DNA of 64,000 nucleotides from Oscheius onirici (Eukaryota; Nematoda; Chromadorea; Rhabditida; Rhabditidae). The notes under the pieces are model-generated. The model ran no database searches and was not told the DNA's origin. It was given only the letters and a program-made list of their open reading frames with translations. Positions 21,633 through 31,650 of the stretch are shown one piece after another; the stretch's first letter is position 1, and each line of letters begins with the position of its first letter. Where the stretch lies: NCBI GenBank assembly GCA_932521025.1, contig OW051470.1, positions 9,658,501 through 9,722,500 on the forward strand, read 5' to 3'. Position numbers and translations under genes: made by a program.

Positions 21633-22880
21633 ATGGATCGGCTCTCGGGTGTTCTGGCCCATATCTTGTCCTTTCTCCCGCTCAAAACCAATTCAGCTGG
21701 ATTGATTTCTACAAACAAGCGCTTCAAAACAGTCATTCAAAATTGGAACAATGTTTTCGCCAAAAAGGAAACGAACCTTGTCGTTCGATACAAAGTGAGC
21801 AAGGCAAAAATTATTGTCCTTGAATAATTGTCTTTGTTGATGGGAGTCACCTCTATTTGGATAGTGAAACCCGAGTTTTTAAATGCACATCCTCTGAAGT
21901 CACTTATGTTGGTTATTGGAATGAGCATGGTTTTTACAAAGGAAAGAGCGCGTTTCAAATACTGCCGAGTGAATGGTACCAGAAGGATCAACTTCTCTGG
22001 GACGTGTCATCCGTGAACGAGGGCTTTGAGTTGCTTCTAGAGAATATTCTGATGCGGAGGAGAATCAGTAGCATCAAAGTGGTAAGTTTCGAGGGACAGG
22101 GACAGGGACTTCTGCATCCCATATTTTCTCACTAGAATATATCAAGACTACCTCCCTTCAACGAAGCGTCTTTGCCAGAAAAAATATGCACGATATCTTG
22201 CAACCGAGTCGGAATTCTTTGATATTCTTGGCCGCGTAAAGCTGTCATCATTCAATCCTGACGAAGACCCAACTGCAGTCTTGATCTTGGGATCGGGCTC
22301 AGTTGAAGAATTCCACCTCGTCTGGCTCCGCAGATACCGTAAGCTCCGATTTTGCAATTAATCAGAATTCTGTTCAGATCAGCACTGGGTTGAGTTTGGC
22401 AGTTTCGATAATGGAGCTTTTGCTGACAGAATCACTGCTTCGAGTTACTTTGAGACTGTGAGACTGAGCCAAATCGATGAAGCATTGGATGCATTTGAAA
22501 GAGTTCTTGAGGTTGGTTCGGAGATTGAGGGACAGAGGCTGAGAGACAGAAAGAGACAGATAGTAGTTGATTTTCAGGATTGGATGGAAGGAAAAAGAAA
22601 AATCGAGTATCTTGGCCTACAACATTTTGAGCAATCCATTGGAACAGAGAAGTACATGTATTTGACTCAGAGACTGGCTTCGAAGTACAACACACCCCTT
22701 CTGGACAAATTTAACCACAATTTCGTATCGTGCCGTGGAGCTTCAATCGTTTTAATTCGTCCCAAAGATGGTGAACAGCGAACAGTTAAAAGTGACTACC
22801 AGTTCTTCAAGCTGCAGTCAAAGCCTCGTTCATTCCAACCATTTCAAATTTCTGAAGTTCTGGTTCACACGAACTGGTAG
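21633..22880 (+). pseudogene. F-box protein gene with two frame breaks
   Basis: Starts with an F-box-like segment (MDRLSGVLAHILSFLPLKTN, STNKRFKTVIQNWNNVF) and continues through exons typical of worm F-box/FTH-type proteins (TYVGYWNEHGFYKGKSAFQI, LATESEFFDILGRVKLSSFN, EEFHLVWLRRY, FADRITASSYFETVRLSQID, stop at 22880). F-box proteins are adaptors linking substrates to SCF ubiquitin ligases. Two frame breaks are visible: a 14-bp imperfect tandem duplication at about 21806-21833, giving an early TAA, and one extra A in an A6 run near 22180. Both copies of the frame around each break are otherwise clean, so this is either a young pseudogene or sequence error at those spots. Confidence 0.65.
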
Positions 22881-23013
22881 TTTTATTAATGAATCTGTTT
22901 TTCCAGTCTCGCCGCAAAGTAAATGGGTTACGGTGATGGCCTCTTTTTTATTAATCAGATCAGTTGAACAGTGTGATCTTCAGTAATGCGAGCTCCACGA
23001 TTAATCGGAACTC

Positions 23014-23675
23014 TTAAACCAGTGCAGGCATTTTGAATGGGCTCTGAAAAAGTCGACCTCTACAGTAACAGTAAAACCCCTCACGTCCAGGCTCCGACTG
23101 CCAGTAGACGGTGATAAATTGGTCACAGTACTCCGTATGGAAGACATGGTCCTGACCAGGATACAAAACTGCCAGTCCTTCGTTGTTCGGGAAGAAGAGG
23201 ATATTATCATCTGAAATTGAAAAACTGCTGAAAAAAAAGAAAATTCTCACGCTCTTGAACTTCATAAAGCATCCTCGTCACCCAAGGAACGAGTCCTTGT
23301 TCGTGAGGATGTCTCTGGACGATGATTACGTCGGAACAATTGTTGGTAAAGGTAATCTGGGGACCACTATTAAAAAATAGTCTTCTGGTTTAAAAATATA
23401 ACTTACCGGGAGTTGGGCTGTTGCTGTCGAACCTCGACTTCCTGTCTCTGCAGCCCAGAAGAAGACACAACGGGCAATGCTGAATTAAATAATAATAAGA
23501 AAGTAGCAACTAATTTTCCTTACTTGGCGTTTTTATACTGAATGCCCCATTTTGGACGTTTTCTGAGTTCAAAACGGCTCTGGATGCACGCTGGTTCGTA
23601 TCACGTCCTAACTCGACAGCGAGTCTTCGCAAATCTTCTATTCGTGGCCGGAGTTTGGGCTCAGCCTTGAACGAC
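23014..23675 (-). CDS. Unrecognised protein, 3' exons only
   Basis: Four exons link in phase: 23675-23527, about 23488-23408, about 23370-23253, 23215-23014. They encode a basic, Gln/Arg-rich part (RPRIEDLRRLAVELGRDTNQ, QRQEVEVRQQQPNSR) and then a compact, possibly beta-rich domain (ITFTNNCSDVIIVQRHPHEQ, FFPNNEGLAVLYPGQDHVF, QFITVYWQSEPGREGFYCYC). I do not recognise the family. The 5' end is not found: sequence upstream of 23675 is the arm of a foldback repeat, so earlier exons lie beyond it or are lost. Confidence 0.55.
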
Positions 23676-23689
23676 CTGAAACAGTGAAG

Positions 23690-24372
23690 CTATGAAAGAT
23701 CTGGATTTGTGAAAAAGTGGATTCTTTAGACAAAGAGGGTCTTTTCCCTGTGTTTTCTTTTAGGAGACTGGACAAAAAGTGAACAATACAAACTGGATTA
23801 TAAGAACTAAACAAAAAATGAACAATATTGCGCACAAAGGTCAAATCCACGTCTTTCCTCAGAGAACCAGGAAAACCGAATCGAGAGAATTTTTAAAGAC
23901 CAGTTGTTTTTAGCACTATATTTCCGTTCATTTCGAAATCGACGACTGAAGTAATCTAGTTTCAATTGGATGAACTCAAACGAACCAGAAAGAAAGTTTG
24001 GGAATTAGCCACATTCTAGTCGAGCGACTGTGACGAAGCTGCTGGCCTCCCTTCCGGCGCATATTTTACGTTAAAACTTTCTAAAGGTTCAAAAGGTTAC
24101 GTTGGAGTGCATGAAATAAGCGCTAATACAACACGACTCTTCTTCATTTTAGTCATTAAAATATTTCTGATTCTTAAAAATATGCCGTCTGGTTCTCTGA
24201 GGAAAGACGTGGATTTGACCTTTGTGCGCAATATTGTTCATTTTTTGTTGAGTTCTTATAATCCACTTTGTATTGTTCACTTTTTGTCCAGTCTCCTAAA
24301 AGAAAACACAGGGTAAAGACCCTCTTTGTCTAAAGAATACACTTTTTCACAAATCCAGATTGTTCACTTTTT
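23690..24372. repeat. Foldback element with ~200-bp arms
   Basis: 23690-23900 and 24164-24372 are near-identical reverse complements (TCTGGATTTGTGAAAAAGTG ... CCACGTCTTTCCTCAGAGAA), around a ~260-bp centre. The arms contain repeated ACAAAAAGTGAACAAT. No transposase is inside; it is a non-autonomous inverted-repeat element at the 5' side of the gene at 23014-23675. Confidence 0.85.
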
Positions 24373-24972
24373 GTCAAAATTCATGGAATTTACGAATAGA
24401 GGTTCTAAGTCCAAAAATGCGGTGTGATCCAGGCCGAAAATCAAAATTCTAAAAGATACCCCCTCTGAGATAAACTTAGTTATAGCTCCATCCAAAATTT
24501 CAGAGAAAAATTCGCAAAAATGAGCCCGCAAATCGCGCACAACCGCGGACGCCGGACGGCGGACGTTTTGAAAAACCAGAACTTTGTCTAACTTAATAAA
24601 AACTAAATACTAAATAAAAATAGATTACCCTATCACTGTCAAACCTTTTTGCGCTCACAAAGCTGGAAAATGTAGGTGTGGGCAAGAGGTAATTTTATGA
24701 GTTCCAAAATTAGCCGACGAAAAGTTCTTTCAAAAAGTGCAGGTAAAGTAAAAAGTAAAGGTTCTCTGTTTAAACGCCAGAGTTTCGAAATATCTTCGAG
24801 ACAAGCTCCTACTGCGTGAATGGTCAATTTAAGGGGCCAGATCGTCCAGATAGCGTTTACGTTCCGAAGTTGCCCATCCTGTTTCAATATCCGGAATGAC
24901 AGTTTCTGAGAGTTCCAGAGTTGTCCCCGGCCTTATTTTAAATTTCAAAAAACAAAAAAAACCGTTGCCGAG
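24373..24972. other. No gene recognised
   Basis: AT-rich non-coding sequence between the foldback element and the solo LTR. An 82-codon minus-strand frame at 24639-24887 has no support. Confidence 0.45.
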
Positions 24973-25111
24973 TGTTAGGGATGGATATCCAGTCAAGACG
25001 TCTCAGATCTAATCCCTTCTCCATATACGATCTTACTCTAATTGTGTGTTAGTTGTGTCTGGAAGTAAAGTCTTGGACTGTTGGCTCGTCTACCTTTCTC
25101 GTGTTACAACA
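24973..25111. mobile_element. Solo LTR (139 bp) with 5-bp target duplication, copy 1
   Basis: Begins TGTTAGGG and ends TACAACA, and is flanked on both sides by CCGAG (24968-24972 and 25112-25116). The body (TCTAATCCCTTCTCCATA, TGTGTCTGGAAGTAAAGTCT, TTGGCTCGTCTACC) matches a second copy at 29771-29911. TG...CA ends and 5-bp duplications are the signature of LTR retrotransposon integration. No internal region is present. Confidence 0.88.
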
Positions 25112-25175
25112 CCGAGCGAAGTTTTCATCAGTGAAATTTCATATAAGTTTCCAAAAATCTTTCAAACAAACAAAC

Positions 25176-26397
25176 CTACTTTAATATGATTCGTTTCATA
25201 TCTTCCTCCAGTTCCATTTCGATTGCAGGCCTAGTTCCAGTGATAATTTTGTGACATTTTTGGAATCCGTTGGAGTGCTCATAAAAAGGTGTCCTATAAA
25301 AAGTGTGGAAAAACAGAGACTCTGACTTTCTATGAAACATTTCCCACACGGAAATTGCAAGCGAATACACGTCAATTTCCGGGCCGTATTTCTTGAAGTC
25401 TTCTTTGTTGTCTAGCACTTCAGGAGCCATATAGTCGACTGTACCGATGCTAAAGTAAAAAAAAGTTGTCAAGTGAGACGAAACTTACAAAAATGTGTAT
25501 GAGTTACAAGTTGACAGAGTCGTCTGTTTCGCCACACCGAAGTCGCAAATTTTTAGGTCGTCAATGCTTTTTCCGAGTAACATACTGCAAGTACTCTCAC
25601 TTACAAGAACACTGATGGGGGACAGACTTTTTTGGATTAACATCTCGATGAAGAATTTTGCAAAGGTGAAGGTAGGCAAGTGCTTGACTAGCCTGCTGAA
25701 TCCATGAATAGACTTGTCTTTCATCGTAGGCCGTTGACGAATGAATGACTGAAAAGTTAACTGTGTTACAGGCAAAAAAGTTATTACCATCAGAGAGAGA
25801 ACCATTATGCATAAACTCCATAACATATCCGCTGTTCGGAGGACGCCAATCATCTTGAAAGTCAACCGTTCCCAAATATTTTACAATGTTCTGATGCCGA
25901 GCTACCTGCAAAACGATGATCATTAAAGGGAGCCTAAACAGCGCGCAAAACTTAGAAAATCTGCCAGGCGGAAAACTAACTGTTTTGAGTACTATTGTAC
26001 GTCTCAGTAGAAGTTCCAACGTGTTAAATACAACGCAAAAACAGGTTGAACGAAGAGGGGATTGAACTGGACCTCTCATGCTCATGTCTTTAGGTTAGCA
26101 TCGACGGCTTAGAAAAAGCTCACTCTCAACAAAATATCAATTTCCTGGATGATACTTTCCTCCATATTTGGTTTAAAAATCTTCAATGCGACCTTCCTAT
26201 AAAAGTATTTTGGGAAAACTGAAAGAGGTACCCATGAATGTTATGTTGAGCGGTGTAAACGTAAGCCTGACCGCCTTTTCCAACTTCTAATCTGTCGGAA
26301 AAGTCGCCAATAGTGAAGATATTACGAGCTGAAATAGTCTGCTGCGAGCACGAATAAGTCAACCTGTCTCAGCTCCGTTGCCTCCAACTGAATCCAT
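25176..26397 (-). CDS. Protein kinase, MAP3K/TKL-like, short C-lobe
   Basis: Exons from ATG 26397 join in phase: 35-nt intron 1, glycine loop VGKGGQAYVYTAQ, VALKIF (ATP-binding Lys), MEESIIQEIDIL (helix-C Glu), VARHQNIVKYLG, GYVMEFMHNGSLSD, catalytic loop HRDVNPKNMLL, DFGVAK, GTVDYMAPEVL (APE), DVYSLAISVWEMF, then stop at 25176. The catalytic loop is built across a 43-nt intron (25585-25627). Catalytic Lys, Asp and DFG are intact, so it should be an active Ser/Thr (possibly dual) kinase. The 'PKN' loop and TVDYMAPEV resemble MAP3K/TKL enzymes. It stops about 25 residues short of the usual C-lobe end (conserved subdomain XI Arg missing). It has no regulatory domain. Confidence 0.82.
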
Positions 26398-26599
26398 TTC
26401 AAAGAGACGTTAGCTATTCCATAAAAATGAGAAACAGACAGACACTGTAAAGAAACTACTAGGAGCAAAAAAGAATGGCAAGCCCTCAACTGCAGTAGTT
26501 TTTTCGGATTAGTACCTCCCGCGTTGACAAACAATGTCATTCCAAGTGCGCACACAGCTTTGTTGCTACTCTGTCCAGAACAATCACAACATCGCTGTC

Positions 26600-28195
26600 A
26601 TCAACCGCTTTTCAAGATTTGAGCTCTTCTGAAACCTGCTAATTCTGAAGAGAAATGACAAACTGACAAACACGCAAGACGAACTGGCGAAGGAGGTTCA
26701 GCGGTTCTACAATCAGCTCTATTCTTCTCATCTTGCAATCCCTCCCTCCGATTCGGACCGAAGGATTTCCACCATTACTCCAAGACGAAGTGAGCAAAGC
26801 GATCTCATCGTCCAAAAACGGTACCTCTCCGGGCATTGACGGCATCTCCATATCTTTGCTCAAACTCGGCGAAAATCAGCTAGCAGGGCCAATTACTTCT
26901 CTTTTCAACGCGACACTGGCAAAGGGAGTACCTAAATCAATAGCAGACTCCAGTACCATTCTTCTGCACAAGAAAGGCGACATGCACGATATTGGCAACT
27001 ACCGACCGATCAGTCTTCTGTCAACTCTCAACAAGACCTTTTGCAAATGTATTCTTCAACGATCAGAGAAGATGCTTGACACGGAGTGTCGTACGGAACA
27101 AGCTGCCTTTCGCAAAGACTTCTCTACGATGGATTGTATCTTCGTGGTCCAGGAACTGATGAGAATGGCGTCCGAATTCCATTGCGCTGGTCGACTCCAA
27201 GACGGCTTTCGATTGTGTAGAAACTGAGGCAATATTGAACGCGATATCCCGTCAAGGACTACCTAGCACCATTCAAGACACTCTTCGATCTATCGTAAAC
27301 GTGCCGGATTTGACTATTAGTCTGAACGGAACATCGATCCCGATAAAGATTGGCAGAGGAGTACGTCAAGGCGACTGTTTCAGTCCTCGTCTCGTATCAC
27401 AGCTGTCCTTGAACACGCCTTCCGCTCCCTCGATTGGCAGGACAAAGGGATCTCCATAAATGGATCGAAGCTGTCCCATCTCATTTACGCAGACGACGTC
27501 GTGCTTTTCGGGGACAGTCATCTTCAAATCCAAGAACTGATCTCTCAGCTATCAATTTCCTGTGCAGATGTCGGTCTGGAGATAAATGCAGACAAGACAG
27601 TGCTGATGAGCAACGGGCAAAACGAACATGTTCAAGTCAACGGCTCCCGTCTCTCGTACACTTCCCATGCCATTTATCTCGGGCAGAGAATATCATTTGA
27701 CGACTGGAAGAAGCCAGAGATTAGCCGCCGAATATGCTCAGCATGGAATACCTTCCGCAAGAACAAGCCTTTCTTTGCGAACAAGAGGTTAGCCGTTCGA
27801 CTGAAGAGATAACTGTTCAACTCTACAGTTCTATCATGCTTCGTTTATGGATGTGAATCTTGGTCGCTGAAGTCAGACCAAATGCAAAGACTGGCAGTCG
27901 AACAGCGAAAAATGGAAAGATGTATTTTTGGTATAACGCGACTGGATCGAAAAAGTAACGAGTGGATTCGACGGAAGACAGGACTGAAGGATGTGCTAAC
28001 CATCGCTCACTCACGGAAAGTCGCATGGGCCAGAAAAGTATCTCGAATGAGAGACGACCGCTGGCCGAAACGAATAGTTGAATGGTGGCCATACGAGAAC
28101 ACGAGGAGAAGAGGACGTCCACGAACCCGTTGGAGAGACAGCATTGTAGACGAATTCGGGACTCAATGGCTGAGAAACCTACGAGACGCTTAGAA
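26600..28195 (+). mobile_element. Decayed non-LTR (LINE) retrotransposon: reverse transcriptase
   Basis: Successive frames encode reverse-transcriptase blocks in order: KNGTSPGIDGISISLLK, SSTILLHKKGDMHDIGNYRP (conserved NYRPISLLS), LSTLNKTFCKCIL, GRGVRQGDCFSP (RQGD), HLIYADDVVLFGD (catalytic YADD), EINADKTVLMS, and a C-terminal tail YGCESWSLK ... RRGRPRTRWRDSI typical of RTE/jockey-like worm LINEs. The frame changes at least three times (about 26740, 27220, 27440) and a stop lies at about 27811, so it is dead. The 5' half with the endonuclease is absent. It lies 5' of the kinase gene, opposite strand. Confidence 0.88.
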
Positions 28196-28249
28196 GTTCC
28201 ACGCTACATGTTCCCAGACATTGATCAACAGCGTAAAATAAATAAATAA

Positions 28250-28320
28250 AAAGACTGAAATACTTCTCCATAGACTCAAAAACTTCTCCATAGACTGAAA
28301 TACGTCTCCATAGAAGAAAG
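28250..28320. repeat. ~21-bp tandem repeat, three copies
   Basis: Three imperfect units of AGACTGAAATACTTCTCCAT follow the LINE 3' end (an AAATAAATAAATAAA tail at about 28236-28250). They are probably slippage products of its 3' tail region. Confidence 0.7.
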
Positions 28321-29216
28321 GTCATCCACAACTTTTTGAGAGGCAAATCCTACTAATTAATACGCTATATGAGAGACCTGGATATCTTACCGTCTTAGAA
28401 CAGTGAACGGTTACAGTTTTGCCAAAAACATCATTTTGCCCACAACTCTTCAGGGTTGCATTCTACAACAATAGTTGTCAACTCTTTTTGCAGTGAGTTT
28501 TTGACAAAACTTCAAACTGCGAGAAATTTTTCAGCCAGCACAGATGCCGGCGAGCTTCCCAACGCCCAAAAGTAATAAAAAACACCGACTCGATTAGAAC
28601 ATCTGACAAGGATACTCCTGCAAACATTAATATTTATTGTAGTTTTCTATTTTTTTTCCACTTCACAATATGCCTTATACTTATTTGTATCATTTGCTTG
28701 TAAGCTTTAGTTCTTAACGAGTGAGTGCTAACCGAGTGCATCTTCCTGTTTAAATTTGTCTGGTCTTTGCGCCAACCGATATAATCGAATAAAATTCTGA
28801 CAAAATGGAGTTGGTAATATCTGCTCCTAGCGATTACACGTTTAGTTTTCGAAAAGCCTTCTGTTTCATGTTGCCAGGTTCGCTTTTCTCCCCGATACGC
28901 TTCTTGACATGCAACAATAGTTGCAATTGAATTCCGATGGCAACGCTTTTCTAATTTCTGCTCAAGGTTATTATATTGTTTTTCGTCTTAAACACATGTA
29001 TATTTTTTCTCGATTCCTAGATGTGCTAGCAAAAAATCGCAGAATTTATATATTTTACATGTTTCAAGCCAAACGGAGCATTTCCAAACTACGTTGTACG
29101 TTCTCTCGCTATTTTCTTCTCATTTCCCTAGTCATTTAACGATTTTTTACAGTCTGAAAACATAATTTCAGAAAGTCTTTTTAAACGCCTGTCATTATAA
29201 CATCAAACAGCGACAA
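28321..29216. other. Intergenic, no gene recognised
   Basis: About 0.9 kb of AT-rich sequence with no supported exon or repeat. Confidence 0.45.
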
Positions 29217-29669
29217 ATGGAGCACATTCAAGAGTTTGTCGAGGAGCAGAATAAAGCTGGCAGGACAGCCCTTCACCAAAGTGTTCAGGTGATTTTTTTT
29301 TGGTTTTCATTGAAAACTGTTTTAGCTTTGCATTCAATCGATGGTACATGCCTGTCAGTGCCGTGACAGTTCTTGCCGTCGTATGAGCTGCCACAGGATG
29401 AAACGCGTTATTATCCATACAATGACGTGAAGAAGAGAATCACCTACAGTTGCCAGGTCTGCAAACAGTTAGTGGCCTTGAGCTGTTATCATTCTAAATT
29501 GTGTACAATTCGCAACTGCTCGGTGCCATTCTGTCAGTACATAAAAGACAAATTGGCCAACCTTCGCTCAAGAGAAGAGGCAGCTAAAAGTGAGTTTTCT
29601 ACAAATAGCCACACATTAATGTTTTCAGACGATGCAGCTGCCAACAAGCTTCCGGATACCTCGAAGTAA
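29217..29669 (+). pseudogene. TAZ2 zinc-finger-only gene derived from CBP/p300, frameshifted
   Basis: Exon 1 (29217-29288) ends HQSVQ; after a 38-nt intron the second exon encodes LCIQSMVHACQCRDSSCRRM, CHRMKRVIIHT, CQVCKQLVALSCYHSKLC, NCSVPFCQYIKDKL, and a last exon ends DAAANKLPDTSK (stop 29669). This is the TAZ2 domain of CBP/p300 co-activators, a zinc-binding fold that contacts transcription factors; the HCCC ligands and spacing follow the family. One base is missing at about 29428, breaking the frame exactly at the HTxxC ligand. A 23-nt GT...AG across the break could restore frame but would lose a zinc ligand. No other CBP domain (bromo, HAT, KIX) is present. Likely a partial gene duplicate, as known for cbp-1 relatives in C. 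elegans. Confidence 0.75.
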
Positions 29670-29770
29670 ATAACGACGCAGTTAGTACAACTGCTGTTTT
29701 TCGATACTCCGGCTAATGTTACCTTCCTGTATATATTTTCTGATTGAATCAATCCCCTTGTATTCATTTG

Positions 29771-29911
29771 TGTTGTGGAGCGGGATAACATGTCAAGACG
29801 TGTCCCATCTAATCCCTTCTCCATATGTGATCTTACTATCTAATTGTGTTAGTTGTGTCTGGAAGTAAAGTCTGGGAATATTGGCTCGTCTACCTCTCTC
29901 GTGTTAAAACA
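29771..29911. mobile_element. Solo LTR (141 bp) with 5-bp target duplication, copy 2
   Basis: Starts TGTTGTGG and ends AAAACA, flanked by ATTTG on both sides (29766-29770, 29912-29916). Its body matches the LTR at 24973-25111 in the same orientation. Confidence 0.88.
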
Positions 29912-30039
29912 ATTTGTATCACCTTCACTTAAGGTTTCTATTTCGGCGGTCAGCTGATTGGTACTTATTGGGTAGAACGTAGATAGAGCCCCACACCAAA
30001 ATCAATTAAGCCCCCACAGATCTAGCCCCCCTCCTGTTC

Positions 30040-30068
30040 AGTCGAGCCCCCCCCCCCCCCCCCCCCCA
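30040..30068. repeat. Poly-C run
   Basis: A C homopolymer interrupted only at its edges. Similar pure runs: A at 30154-30173, G at 30479-30501, C at 41888-41907. Confidence 0.9.
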
Positions 30069-30718
30069 CCAAGTTCAGTTTGTTCCCCCACCCTGCATGC
30101 TGCTTACAAGCCCGTGTTTCGAAATTTTCAAGTTTTAGGAATCGAGTTTTAGGAAAAAAAAAAAAAAAAAAAAGAAAAAACCAGGTTAGTCCCTTTTGAT
30201 TTCCATCCCAGGTCAATTTTTGTTGATTTTACCTTGTTTCGTTATTTTTCTCAATATTTTCTTCCTAAAATGCTTAGACTAGCTAAAGAAATCATACTGA
30301 ACCTTTTTTAAACGAAATTTCGCTGTAGATAATAAATAGGTGGGAAGGGGGTATAACTAGGATAAGGGGAGCTTAATCTGTGACTTGACTTCTGACTTCT
30401 GTGGAGGGCATATCTAGGAAAGGTCCGGGTAGTGTATTTGGGGGAGGTCTCTTTTGTCCCCCGTAGATTTTGGCTGTGGGGGGGGGGGGGGGGGGGGGGG
30501 GAGATTGGGATGGGGCCATAACTGGGATTTCTCCGTACTTTTTTTCTATAGAGTGAGCTCGATTCGGAATTGGCCACATTGTCTTCATGACGACTCTGAC
30601 TCAATGACTCTCTCAAGACAATGAACAGTATAAATATTTATGTACAAAACAGAAACACAGACTCCATTATTCATACTGTAACATCTGAAACTCATATTTA
30701 TTGAGCCCGAACAAAAAC

Positions 30719-30915
30719 TTACTGAGTTCACAAAAATCTCCATAGTACCCATTCTGACAGATACAGATTCCGTAAGAGGTGGTTCCACCGTGCTGACAGA
30801 TCGGCGTCTGACAGTAATCTCCAGTCCATCTGGACCTGTCTGAACAGATGCACTGTCCAGATGCGTCGTGTTGGCCACCATTCAGACAGGTGGCTTGTCG
30901 TTCTGGAAAGTTCCG
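30719..30915 (-). pseudogene. Isolated EGF-like exon remnant
   Basis: One minus-strand exon with good splice sites encodes RQATCLNGGQHDASGQCICS, then WTGDYCQTPICQHGGTTSYG and ICICQNGYYGDFCEL: two EGF-like repeats with six-cysteine spacing, like those of the VWA/EGF gene upstream. That gene ends with stop and AATAAA at 31651, and a LINE fragment lies between, so this exon has no visible gene. It is probably a leftover of a tandem copy. Confidence 0.6.
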
Positions 30916-30989
30916 ATGAGTCACTGTTACTGTTATTATCATTGTTCCTGTTACTCTTACTCTTACTGTGACTATTACTGTTAGCGGTT

Positions 30990-31389
30990 GCATACGGTTA
31001 TTAGCGTCAGCGGTTACATACGGATGCGAGTCCTGGACATTGACCGAGACAAACTAGGAGTTGTGCAGAAGAAGATGGAAAGAAGGATGCTGAACATTAC
31101 CAGACTCCATCGATGGACCAATCAAAGAGTGAGGACAATCACCAAAGTACAAGATTGGATAACAACTGCTGATAGAAGGAAGATAGAATGGGCTAGGAAG
31201 ATCTCCTCCATGCGACCTGACAGATGGGCCAGCTTTTTGACTACGTGGATTCCTTATGACAAAAGACGGCCAAGAAGACAACCTCCGCTTAGATGGAGAG
31301 ACCTTCTCAAGAAGACATTCGACGGCAATTGGTGGAATAAGAGTGGGGCTGAGTGGAATCGAGTCATTGCCCTCCTTAGACAATTCTAA
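30990..31389 (+). mobile_element. LINE 3'-end fragment
   Basis: Encodes KKMERRMLNITRLHRWTNQR, RKIEWARKISSMRPDRWASF and RRQPPLRWRDLLKKTF, homologous to the C-terminal tail of the LINE at 26.6-28.2 kb but clearly diverged. The frame is open to the stop at 31389. It is a 5'-truncated insertion flanked by ACTGTT-type simple repeats. Confidence 0.8.
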
Positions 31390-31404
31390 GATCAGGAATA
31401 AATA

Positions 31405-31545
31405 GTATAGTATTACTGTTACTCTTACTCATACTCATACTGTTACTGTGACTCTTACCGTTATTATCACTGCTACTATTACTCTGACTATTACTGTTAC
31501 TCTTACTGTGACTGTGACTGTTACTTTTACTCACGACTGAAAGTA
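31405..31545. repeat. Degenerate ACTGTT/ACTCTT hexamer tract
   Basis: Repeated ACTGTTACTCTTACTCATACT-like units. Other tracts of this family: 30915-31005, 38185-38275 and 63725-63760, again in introns or between genes. Confidence 0.75.
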
Positions 31546-31650
31546 GGAAACTGGTAGAAGAATGTCCTCTGGAAAGGAACAACAGTATTTTCAAAACTTC
31601 CAAAAACTGTGAACTGTTGCTGTGCGTGTAGGTCGACCTAAAGAGACTCT

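Noticed and set aside
25612-25627. A 16-nt GT...AG segment in the kinase gene that, if removed, yields HRDVNPKNVLV, suggesting an ultrashort intron.
   Set aside because: A 43-nt intron from the same donor to the next AG (25585-25627) also keeps phase and gives HRDVNPKNMLL with the normal distance to DFG, and 43 nt is ordinary in this genome.
26040-26120. tRNA-like sequence (B-box-like AGTTCAATCC on the minus strand) in a kinase intron.
   Set aside because: Neither the T stem nor an acceptor stem can be paired, so it is not a tRNA gene.
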